64,000 nt of DNA from Haemonchus contortus (lineage: Eukaryota; Nematoda; Chromadorea; Rhabditida; Trichostrongylidae). Where the stretch lies: the NCBI GenBank assembly GCA_000469685.2, contig LS997563.1, positions 22,062,935 through 22,126,934 of the forward strand, given 5' to 3'. The position numbers were made by a program, and so were the translations under genes. Position 1 is the stretch's first letter. Each line of letters starts with the position of its first letter. The notes beneath the pieces are model-generated. The model was not told the DNA's origin and made no database searches. It worked only from the letters and a program-made list of their open reading frames with translations. Shown here one piece after another: positions 45,795-55,808 of the stretch.

Positions 45795-47306
45795 CAGTGC
45801 TTTGCATATTTATGAGACCACCCATAAATTTCATCAAACCTTGGGTTCCAGGGAACTTCAAGAAAAGGCTTAATATGGAAACAGTGCCCTACTCGGCTTA
45901 ATATCGACTGTAACTTGTAGACCAACAATTAGTTTCTTCTCAATCTTCTTCTTCTCGACAATTTTCACCTCATTTCTTCGGAAAAGGTCACCTTGTCTAT
46001 TTTGCAGAATGATAAAGCCATTGACCGAGTCACTTTATTCAGTAGCTAAATGACGACAAGGAGAGGATGTCGCATGTTTAGCATGATCGATTAGCAACTA
46101 AAATTATCTCAAAAATGTCAAATGTCCAAGCTAAAGTGAAGGCTATCCATGAGATATATGAGATATATTTATATGAGATTCATGTCCAGGCTGTTTGCTT
46201 GCCAGTGCAAAGGTCGATTTGGTGCCGACTAAACCGAGCATGGATGCTCCGGCTGACATGAATCGGGGCATTATCCCGCATGAATACGAGCTTCTGCTGC
46301 CGATTCTTGCACCAGAAAAGAAGAGGAGCACGTCGCTTTACTACTGGATAACCGGAAGAGCTGGGCTTCTTTAGAGCAAACCGCAAACGAAGATGTTAAC
46401 GAGAAGTTGCGGTCCATACTATGACTCCCCCTCTGAAATTTTGTCTAGAAGGCGAAACTTATCCCTTCTCAGATCGAGCCAGTAGAACATGTTTCCATCT
46501 GAAGCATTAGAGTCAAACTTTTTCACAAAAAAAGCAACCTGGAAAGCGAAACATCGAGAGAAAGAAGAGTAAACGACAAGCCGTGAAAAGGGACTTCACT
46601 CCAGTCGATCCGGATGCAATTACTGGCAAAAGCGACCCGTTTGTCGCGATGCTTTTGGCCATAAAGAATGCCTTGCTCATTTTTTATCAGCGATAAACTC
46701 AGACTTTTTCTATCACGTTCCAAACAGTAGTCATTGGAAAATTGAGCTTCGGAGAGGGCTTGATTTCCGTACTTCGTTGTATTCGATGCTTCTCTCAAAA
46801 TAGTCCGCTTATATCCTTCCGAAAGTAACGAAAGACGTCCCGTACTTTTTCGGTTCCATACTGGTTAGGATTCCTTACAAAAACTGTCGACAAATGAGGG
46901 GCATCAGCCCCAACCTCGAGCGATTTTCGTTTTGACAGTCCCTGTCCCTTTTTTGCATGGATTTGACCTTTCTCAAACTCGAATGGCAACTTTTCTTCAC
47001 CAATTACCTGAATTTAGAAGTTTTGACACAAGGTAAGCGATTGGATGAGGTGAAAATGGAAACCTACGGGAAAATATGAGGAGGCTTTATCACTTCGCAA
47101 TGTAGGCAGAGTGACTTTTCCGAAAAAAAGAAGGGAAAATTGTCCATGTTGTTGAGATGGGACTCGTTGTTGGTCTACAAGTTACGGTCCGAGTAGTCAA
47201 TTTCCATATTAAGCCTTTTCCTGAAATGCCCTGGAACGTGAAATTAGGGTGGTGAAATTTGGTGGATTTCATGGGTGGCTTTATAATATGTTTATGCAAA
47301 GCAGAG
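45795..47306 (-). mobile_element. Tc1-like transposon with long inverted repeats and TA duplication
   Basis: The left end 'CAGTGCTTTGCATA' and the reversed right end 'CTCTGCTTTGCATA' are each flanked by TA (45793-45794 and 47307-47308). Inverted similarity extends about 210 bp inward: 'AAAGGCTTAATATGGAAA', 'GTAACTTGTAGACCAACAA' and 'TTCGGAAAAG' are on both sides. The total length of 1512 bp is typical for a Tc1-like element. The transposase on the minus strand is broken. The ends are well kept, so the copy may still have been movable in trans. Confidence 0.85.
46143..46989 (-). pseudogene. Broken Tc1-like transposase
   Basis: Read on the minus strand, the order is 'VFVRNPNQYG' (46795-46989), 'REASNTTK' (46798, start of a second helix-turn-helix), 'RIDWSEVPF' (about 46590) and 'FMRDNAPIHVSRS' (about 46285). 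The last carries the second catalytic Asp of the DDE triad. The pieces lie in different frames and the final acidic residue is not readable. Such enzymes cut and paste at TA sites; this copy cannot encode one. Confidence 0.75.
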
Positions 47307-47469
47307 TATTTCGATGTAGCATGATGTTGCTGAAATCTCACCTTCGAAAGCCATGAGGGCGTTGAGATGGCTTCGAAACGGAGCATTAGGATTAGCCGCT
47401 CAGAGAATATAGTTAGCCAATCAGCAAAGGAAAAGACTTCGAGAGTCCTTACTATTTTACATATAAACC

Positions 47470-47790
47470 ACAAATGTCCGCCGGTTTGTTTGTCTGTTTG
47501 TAGCCATTTTTAATAACGCCGTAAATCGAACTGGAAAAGCTAAGCCAGGGTGGAAGCCAGTGGGGAATGAGCCGAACTACACGAGAACACGCGACCCAAG
47601 CTGGGATCCGCCCACTAGGAGTGGGGCGAACCGTGGCTCAGCAGAAATGTCTACTCCCGTTCTCCTAATTGTAAGCATAGAATCTTAAAATCTTGAAGGG
47701 GTACACGCTGCAATATGGGGACACCAATGGTGCGTGACAGGTGTAGACTCCGCCCACTGGTAAAATAGATAGAAAGCGAGAGTTACTGGT
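47470..47790 (-). repeat. Eroded minisatellite arm remnant
   Basis: The segment has 'GGTTTGTTTGTCTGTTTGTA' like the outer TG-rich end, then 'GATCCGCCCACTAGGAGTGG', 'GGGGACACCAATGGTGCGTG' and 'GACTCCGCCCACTGG'. These keep the order and orientation of arm 1, but with heavy divergence. Confidence 0.5.
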
Positions 47791-48723
47791 ATAACAGACT
47801 AACAACGAATTAAAGTCATTCCTTTTTCTACATGCTAATTTGTTCTCTTGATGCTAATCCATTGCGATATCAGCCAGCTTGACCGATAAGAAAGATGGTC
47901 ATGTATCACTGGAAATTTGCATCAGGAGCTGTAGATTCATTCAGCTTAACTCGGGCAGCGTCTACTTATGTACTTGACACAGTTATCATAACGTATGCAC
48001 TAAACTGCACCGTAGTTATAATCAGCCACAGTCGGCATATTTGAAAAAAATCGAACTCAAAGTTCGCACACCTTTTAGAAATAAATCCACGTGAAGAACC
48101 ATATTCATTAATCATTCCGATCAGTCTAGGAGAAAAAAAAAGTGCACAAGATCTATGTTATGACGTCGCTGCCCCCAATCTCACTTCCATTTTATACGCC
48201 TACTCCACTAGCGCGATCTCTACAAACCCCGCATGTTCCAATACATCAATTCCTCCAACCACTTAAGTCACATCAGATACTATGGCTAACTCGATAGCCC
48301 GACGTCGGGAACAAGAACTCTCACTCACAACAAAATGGTGACCGATGAATCCTTTACCATACAGTACTCTGACAGGTCATGGATATTCCAGATGTAGTAT
48401 GCTCGCCTTCGGTGTAGCCCCTTATGTACCCCTTACGGTGCTGAACACTTCAATACACATGAGCTGCTCCTCAGGACTATTCGATTCACCTTTACCAGGT
48501 CGCTGTCGCAAGAACGTGGACTTAGCGTTCGAGAATGTTCACTCTATTCATGCCAAAGTTCATTATTCGGGCACGGAGATGACTGCATAGGTTAACACCT
48601 TAGTGAGAAAATGACCTTGTGAAAGTTCAATGCCAACGGAATTTTACTTTGGGTCAAAACCTTTCATCAGTACCCCTACACCACTTGTTTAGTGTAAATC
48701 GACAAACAAAAGTGAGAACGTGT

Positions 48724-51288
48724 TTAATCAATAAGAGCATAGTGTTCATCATCAATGGTGTTGTAAATATGGCCTTCATTAACTAAAAACTGGAGATCCT
48801 TTCGCAGTGAATCCATGTTTGCTGCGCCAATGGCCTGAAATGTAAGGCTTGAGAAAGTCAGGGCACTAAACCAGATGTGATACAACCAACCGATTTTATG
48901 TCGCCTTCTGACAGCCCAACTGCTTCATAATTATCTTTTTCGCGGTTCAGAAGATCCATTATCTGCGCAAAAATACAATGATCATTGGCACAACCATAAG
49001 AAATAAGGAAAACAATGAGCATATCGGGAGAACCTGTTTACCCCCCTACTATTGAACGACATCATAGAGGAATGAAAACGCTCCCAAGATGAATTCCGTC
49101 GTGGTTTCATCCGATGGTTATATACACTTATATTCAAGGAGTCGATAATCACTCAAAATCTATGCGCGGAAAGTATTCTGAAGCAGCAACAAGCACCCAA
49201 AGCACTCCTATTATACCTTACCGAAACGACACAACATTCAATGTCACGTTTCCCAACACAGCGCTTGACAGTGGACGGATATAGGCAAACTACATATAAC
49301 ACTAGAAAACATTCAGAGGTTGCACCCACTTACTTTGGATGTCATCGGACTTACTGGAGAAATTTAGAAGTGAGTAAAGTAAAACTAGACTACTGCTTAC
49401 TTTCCCTCTTTGTCCTTCCAGATTATGGCCGCGTGAGGATGACGACGTAACACCGGATGTGGATCCATATATTCGGCTTGGCTGTGTGCCAAAAACATTC
49501 ATAACCTTAAACACGATTTTGAATCATAGAAATTGCTTCATATTGTAACTGTTGTAAAAATTGCATGCAAAGCATTAAGGCTTATTCTTGAAATGCCAAA
49601 TAAAAAGTGACCCACCTCCCCGACGTTCGAACTTGGGCTTACATCTGCAGGAGGGCCAGCGGCACACCCAACAAGATTCTGACCCAAGCCAGACCGAAGG
49701 ATAGATGGCACGTTCTAAAAACACCGTATTAACTTGTAGATTAGAGAGAAAGGCATCTGTAAGCCGCACCTTTCCAAAGTATAATTTTGCAATCCTCGCT
49801 TCAAGTTTGAATGCACGGTATTCCTTGTCATCAATAACTTCTTTGATACTGTACGACATGATACCTGGACCATTTGTTTGAAATCAATGAAAGGAATTTT
49901 CGTCGGTTAAACTTTTTGCAATTTCATTTGATCACAATAACGCAACTGGCTTTTGCTAAAACTCGCTATTTTATCAAACCGCCATTTTAATAGCTGCAAA
50001 ATAGTCGCATGGTTACACTTAAAAAATTCCCTATGACTAGTGCAATAATAATTATTCGGGATAGGACTGAACGATGTTCTGGTACACTTACCATGTCTGT
50101 CGGACAAGGAGCGCAATTTCCCAACAACCATAACCTTGACACCCTCCACAAACGTTGTTGAAGACGAATCAGTATCTGACACCTGAACATACTAATCGTA
50201 TTCGTAAAGTCTTCTTGTATACTAACTTCTAAAATTACCCCATTATAAGTAAGAATCTCAAACTCCTTATCCATATTCTCTGGATCACCTAGGACATGAT
50301 TCGATGTGTTTTCCTGCTCCGCGACCGATTTCACTATTCCCATTGTCAGGACCTTAACATTGGGTATACATACTATCTATCAATGTCACTGGCCAGAAAA
50401 GAATCACTGGTCTTTTTCCTTTTATCGACTTCTCGAAAAGCACAACTCTCAATCATTTCCTTTTCCGTCGTCTCGGAACGAAGATAAAAATCGTTTCAAG
50501 GAGTTTTATGCATCCTCTATGTGTTTCGGGCCCCCGACAACAAAGTGCCATCCAAAAATTTGTTTCATCAACCCTCTTTGTTCCCAATTCTTTTCTCCCT
50601 AGTGTTAAAACCACGCACTCGCACGGTGGGCTGTTCTTGTAGCCTGCTCCTAGTTTTGAAATCCTGATTAGCGAAATAATGGGTAACTCATACTCAAGAA
50701 CTTTAGCCTTGAAAGAATCAGCTTCTTCCATCCGCAAGTAATCCCACTTTCACAGAACAAAGCCTCCATGATTTCTTTGCGAAGCTTTACTCCTAGCTAA
50801 CTTTACCCTTACCCGTGCACTTTAAATTTCACCGAGACACTCATCAGGACTGTCAGTTGGGGTATAAGAACGTCACCGCAGCGGGTGGGGCTGCAGTTTG
50901 CGCCATCTTGAAGTCACAAACAGCGCCATATATGGAGAACGTGGCCTACATGCAATGCAATTAAGGATTAACCGATGGGAACTCATTCGGTTCTAACAAC
51001 AAAAACACTTAATAACACGCCACAAGGAGACAATCCCTTGATCTCTTTCGAAAAAAGGAAAAAGAAGCTCCTGTGGAAACATGTGCTTACCGTGCTGAAC
51101 GGAAAATCTCCAAGCTCGTACTTCTCTTCAGCGTTCGCAGAGTCGTGGAGATCACTAATAGTGACGGGGACCGGCAACCTTTCAGCCACTTTCATTGACT
51201 GAGCTTCTTTCGGTGCGGCCGTAGCAAACGAAACATCGCCGGCCCAACCTCCACCATCAGCAACGGAGAAGCTTTCATTCCATGCCAT
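48724..51288 (-). CDS. Replication protein A 32-kDa subunit (RPA2)
   Basis: Eight exons give 294 residues: 51288-51091, 50376-50239, 50182-50092, 49864-49770, 49714-49616, 49481-49401, 48962-48891 and 48834-48724. All junction phases agree and the stop is at 48724-48726. RPA2 is the middle subunit of the heterotrimer that coats single-stranded DNA in replication and repair, in the nucleus. Exon 1 has a Gly/Ser-rich head then '[12 protein letters not shown]'. The OB fold spans exons 2-4 ('[15 protein letters not shown]', '[14 protein letters not shown]'). A Ser/Gly linker follows in exons 5-6, and a winged helix in the last two exons ends '[20 protein letters not shown]', very close to animal RPA2. 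Length is near the animal norm of about 270. The symbol is left empty as the species is unknown. Confidence 0.92.
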
Positions 51289-51301
51289 GTCTGATTTTAA
51301 G
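51289..51301 (-). promoter_or_regulatory. Likely spliced-leader acceptor of RPA2
   Basis: On the minus strand, 'CTTAAAATCAG' ends two bases before the RPA2 ATG. No upstream in-frame exon is visible, so this is best read as a trans-splice acceptor. The pyrimidine tract is weak. Confidence 0.5.
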
Positions 51302-51309
51302 CCTAATAC

Positions 51310-52130
51310 ACATAAAATGGAGTTGTAGTTTTTCTTGATTTTAGAGTCTTTCCAACACAATATGCTACAATACTGAGGGATAACACAGCAGCCACGAGTA
51401 AAGCTATTCGGGATCAGGTAGTTCATGGTAGCAAACAATTACATTGAAACACAGGAGCGATTGATGCTGCACTTGGTGACTATTTTGAAAAGTCCGAGAA
51501 AACCACCAGAAATACATGGATTCAACTGATAAATGGAGAGAGGAACGGGAAAAAGGGGACGAATGTAGTGTAGAGGATCGGCAAGGGTAGTCCCTAGTTC
51601 ACATACAATGACCATCGAGAGAGGAAAGACTTTATCTTCCAAGCAACGCTAACTGAGCAAGTGCATAGTCTTCAAATGAAAAGGCTTATACATGAAATCC
51701 ATGCTTTCTTGCTATTCGTTCTTCTTTTGTAAATTCAAAGAATTAACGAGTCAACCTAAACACAAGTTATAGTGATCGCTATATATCTTAAGAGTAGGCA
51801 ATGAGGGATTGTGAGCTCCGCAAAGTTACTATCCCAGATCGCGTTTAATTTTCCCGCGCGTGGACACTTGAATGCGACTCGATAGAGCGCGCCAGTGTAC
51901 TGACCCACCAGTTCACTTTTCCACTTTTCACCCACTAAATTTCCACTTCATGTGGAATCCATCTAAATCCTTCTAGTGATAATTTTTCTATTCTACAGTA
52001 TGACTGCAAGTTCGACACTTACTACTGGGCACTTGCGCCGGCGCTGCAGCTACCTGGACTTTTATGTAGTTAAGACTTTTACTATTCATCGCTTAAATAA
52101 CAGCTTATTAGTCTGTTCTCTACCACGGTA
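51310..52130. other. RPA2 upstream flank, nothing assigned
   Basis: This stretch upstream of RPA2 (minus strand) should hold its promoter, but I see no specific element. Open frames are short and unsupported. Confidence 0.4.
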
Positions 52131-52139
52131 GTAACTTCG

Positions 52140-52526
52140 GGGTAACGGAACTTCTCCCCTATCGCGGCATTCTCCCTTGCGGCATGCGGCAAATGTCACT
52201 GCAATTACCGTACTCACCCCGCCTCCCGCCAATCGATAGGGCGCGATATTTTTCCTTGACTGGCTTGCTTTTTCATTGAATTTTATCGTTTTTTCTTCTG
52301 TTTCTTTTTAGCTTTCATGTTTATTCGACTTGATTAATTAAAATGACTCCTCCTATATAAACGACGATCAAGACCGCATTGGAATTGAAAAGAGCGGCTA
52401 GCCATCCAAATAATTAAAGGACTCCCTATCTCAGAAATTGCGCGCACCAGTCTTCCATCGCAACCCTGCGATAGGCGGCGGGTGCGGCGTGTGCGACGCC
52501 GTGTTAGGGGAGAAGTTCCCGGACCC
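52140..52526 (+). mobile_element. Mutator-like MITE, copy 2, with perfect 9-bp TSD
   Basis: The element starts 'GGGTAACGGAACTTCTCCCC' and ends 'GGGGAGAAGTTCCCGGACCC', 20-bp inverted ends. It is flanked by GTAACTTCG on both sides (52131-52139 and 52527-52535), a perfect 9-bp duplication typical of Mutator-like elements. It is homologous in reverse to 44904-45301. There is no coding capacity. Confidence 0.88.
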
Positions 52527-52689
52527 GTAACTTCGATACGTCCAGCCACTGCAATACAGGCACGTTCTATTGAGGGGCATTCAAATGCAAAAAATTATTC
52601 AAGCCCACAGAACCTTCGACTAATAAAACGCGATCGCTATGAGAATGTCCCTAGACCGCATATATAGAGGGGCAACCCCATCGTCACCT

Positions 52690-54080
52690 ATACGACGTAT
52701 CGAAAAAAAAAAACTTCAGAGAAAGACAGGGGTTGCTATGAGAGGGAATGCTGCAGTTGCGGCTATAAATAAAACCCCAAATAAACCATCGTTCAAAGTA
52801 CAAAGTTGAAAGCCAACAAAGTGCGAGAGGCGAGGGCATAAAATAGTAGCGGTCGCCATGATTAACGGAACCGAGTTCAAGTAGTCCGTGGGCAGGAAAG
52901 TTCTGCAGTTTAAATAATTTTCCCGCGCACTTACCAAGTTCACTGTGCATTTACTTCCGGTATCTCCCAGCTTGATTGTTCTACTAGGCTTAGTGTCTTC
53001 TCATTCATTAAGCTTCGTGTGCGTGCATTAAAAAAAGAACACCACATTTTTCGAGACCGGTAAATCTGCCATCAAACCCGTACTGAGATCGCTAAAGAAT
53101 GAGTGCTTGGTGATTAGAGAACTCCTTCCCTCAGGAAGGTTAATGTAACATCCCTATCAATTAAATACCCGTAGTGCATTAGTGCATTATTTACTGTAGA
53201 AGGTCGTTGTTCACAGGTGCAATCCTATCAAATCACAACGTTACTGAAAGAGGTGCATTCGAAAATACATTCGAAGACGGATTCAAACGTCCCGTGAATG
53301 TGTTACACCGTAACCCGTGTTCTCACGGGGGCGCGTTGTAGGCATTAGGGCGCGGGCGCTAAAATCCTTTAAACTTCCTCTTTTTAAATTCCGCAGCAAG
53401 TCAGGTCTTGTTTTGTTTTTTTTTTGTTTTTTTTTCAGTAGGAACAATTATCAACATGCTCTCAGTATCCTAAGTGATGAAGTTGTGTTTAATTGGGATC
53501 TAAGGAGATTAGGAAGAATAATCCAGTAACTAAAATGGAGGAAATCATAGGTCAAAAATTATAAAAAAAATTTTCTACTAGATTTAGATATTTTCATAGA
53601 AGAATGATAAGATTCGAGTATGTACCAAGTACACCTGTATGCTGCAGTTTCTGATTTCCGTTTATTCATCTTCCTGAACTTTTGCTTGTTAAACTTCCTG
53701 AGGTCCCACCTTTCTCCATTTGTACCCAGCTCTTGTGTGTGTACTTGTCTAGCTAGAAGTTGAGCAGTGGTGAAATCGTTATAATCTTCGTATCATTTGT
53801 TAGGTAAGGCTGTGGAATGGAAACTAAGAAACGAGATTTATGAGCATTTGATGAGAAATATCTGGCCGCTTTTCGTGATAGAAGATGTAGGGGAGGTGAA
53901 ATTGAACTGTTAGACGTCAGTAAACTCGCCCACTGATTTTTTAGCACCAAAAATGCTTGGAGCGTATACAAAGATTATGGAAAGCAAATCGCATTTTTAT
54001 TCGAAATGAGAGAGTCGTAGGGAACAACATTAGGCTAGAGTTAATTGAGCTCTCTTTTTTCCTGATCGTCAGTACCTTTG
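52690..54080. other. Intergenic stretch, nothing assigned
   Basis: No gene, tandem array or paired inverted repeat is recognised. T-rich runs occur at 53408-53436. Open frames are short. Confidence 0.4.
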
Positions 54081-54082
54081 TA

Positions 54083-55355
54083 TTAGGTCGTGAAGAAAGT
54101 TCTTGCGTTTTTTGACGCCCAATTTTCAAATGCTCGCCTCGGCGTTATTTGCTACTAGAGTTTTTGCAAGTTTTATACCATTCTGAAGCGCATTTCTTGC
54201 TCTATCCAAATATATGATTGGTTTTGCTCTGGAGTGATTCCTGAGGTTTTTTAGAATGTCGAAATCAGCATGGACAAACGACAGATCCGCACGATTTTTC
54301 TTTTCCAATTCAAATTGGGCAGGAGTGCGACGGAAACGGACCGGGATATCAACGATGACTTGGATCTAGATACGGCGAATCAACGCACAGCACAGTGGTG
54401 GTTTGAAAAATTCCGGACCGGCGATGAGAGCCTGGAAGATGATGAGCGTAGTGGGCGGCCATCGGCCGTTGACAACGAACAATTGAGAGCGTTAGTGGAA
54501 GAGAATCCACGTAAAACGCTGAAGGATATTGGCTCGAGATTGAGTGCTTCCAGCAGGACGGTTGGCACCCACATGCAGGAGATCGGGAAGTCGCAGAAGC
54601 TTGATAAGTGGGTGCCGCATGAGTTGACTCAGCACCAGAAAGACCGCCGCTACGAGCTCGCCTCCGCCTTGCTTCTCCGCAACAGGAACGATCCATTTCT
54701 AGATCGTATTGTGACGTGTGATGAGAAAAGGATTCTGTACGACAACCGGCGACCATCAGGCCAGTATCTGAACAAGGATCAAGCCCCACGACATTTTCCC
54801 AAGCCGAAGCAGCATGGAAGGAAGGTCATGGTGCCACTTGGTGGTCTGCATTCGAGCTGATCCACCACAGCTTCATGAATCCGGATGAAATCGTAACAGC
54901 CGAGAAGTATTGTTAAGAAATCGACGAAATCTCCAGCTCATAAGCCCGGCACTGGTGAATAAGAAGGGGCCAATTCTACTCCACGACAACGCTCGGCCCC
55001 ACGTCGCACAACTTACCCTGAAAAAATTGATGGAGATAGGCTATGAAACTCTCCCTCATCCACCATATTCCCCAGACCTTGCCCCCACAGAATACCATTT
55101 CTTTAAACATGTCGACGGCTTTCTCAAGGAGAAATGCTTCTAAACCCAACATGATGCTGCCGCGGCATTCGACGATTTCATCGCCTCTAGATCTCCGGAC
55201 TTCTACGCGAATGGCGTAAACTAAATTGGTTCTCGTTAGCAAAAAAGTGTCGATAGTAATGGTTGTTATTTTGATTGATGAAGTTTTGTTTAAGCCGAGA
55301 TATGTACATTTGAAATTTGAGGCGCAAAAACGCAAGAACTTTCTTCACGACCTAA
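54083..55355 (+). mobile_element. Mariner element, complete ends, Hsmar1/bandit-like
   Basis: The left end 'TTAGGTCGTGAAGAAAGTTC' and the reversed right end are near-identical over about 30 bp, through 'TTGCGTTTTT'. TA flanks each side (54081-54082 and 55356-55357). Total length is 1273 bp, as expected for mariner. The transposase resembles the Hsmar1-type group, which includes bandit from hookworm; this placement is from memory of the family. The copy is inactivated by a frameshift and stops. It lies upstream of HEATR1. Confidence 0.92.
54270..55224 (+). pseudogene. Mariner transposase pseudogene with D-to-E at the third catalytic site
   Basis: The frame from 54270 encodes two helix-turn-helix regions with linker '[20 protein letters not shown]', then 'WVPHEL' and the first catalytic Asp in 'IVTCDEK' (Asp151, codon 54720-54722). 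A frameshift follows near 54845 (stop 54858). A stop occurs at 54914-54916 in the next frame. The second Asp is in 'LLHDNARPHVAQ' (54985). Thirty-four residues later, 'LAPTEYHFF' has Glu (55090-55092) where mariners have Asp. A further stop at 55141-55143 interrupts the end. In life the protein would cut and rejoin DNA at TA; this copy cannot. Confidence 0.88.
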
Positions 55356-55488
55356 TAATATAATTAGTGCAATCACTAACACTCCAAGCTGCCCTTTCAG
55401 CTTTCTCCTAATTGCTACTATCTCCGTTTGGAGAGGACTTTCCGTATGTCTGTAATGATCATGGAAACTCGTGGGACAGACTGTAGGA

Positions 55489-55714
55489 ACGGTTTTGTAT
55501 AATCGATCCGCCGCACGCGACTGTCGCGGACCATTTGGCTCGTTATAACAAATTTAGCGTTCTTCATACAGCTCAGTCGCTATGCGATTACTACTTATGG
55601 CATGATTCTACTGTTAATTCTTTTATTCCTAAATTTCTTACTTGCGGCTGCATTCTGCTACATCCTTCGCGCGCGGCGTCTCTTGCCGCAACGCAACAAT
55701 TTCGTTCCTACTGC
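55489..55714. mobile_element. MITE next to the HEATR1 start
   Basis: The inverted ends 'TAGGAACGGTTTTG' and, reversed, 'TAGGAACGAAATTG' are flanked by CTG on both sides, a possible 3-bp duplication. It is homologous throughout to the element nested at 34688-34932, sharing 'GCGGCTG/GCGACTGTCGCGGACC' and 'CAGCTCA.TCG.TATGCGAT' blocks. It ends 95 bp upstream of the HEATR1 ATG and so may overlap the promoter. Confidence 0.75.
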
Positions 55715-55762
55715 TGCACCCGATAAACTCGATCCCAACCACTCGCCGTATGCCACTTGTGA

Positions 55763-55775
55763 AAAGGTGTTTCAG
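55763..55775 (+). promoter_or_regulatory. Likely spliced-leader acceptor of HEATR1
   Basis: 'AAAAGGTGTTTCAG' ends at 55775, 33 bp before the ATG at 55809. It has the T-rich acceptor form used in nematodes, and no upstream coding exon is seen, so trans-splicing here is the simplest reading. Confidence 0.5.
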
Positions 55776-55808
55776 ATACTTCGCTAAGTCATCTACATAA
55801 CACCTCCG

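Noticed and set aside
49226..49290. An additional RPA2 exon between 49400 and 48963
   Set aside because: Exon 49481-49401 joins 48962-48891 in phase, and the resulting winged-helix region aligns without a gap, so no extra exon is needed.
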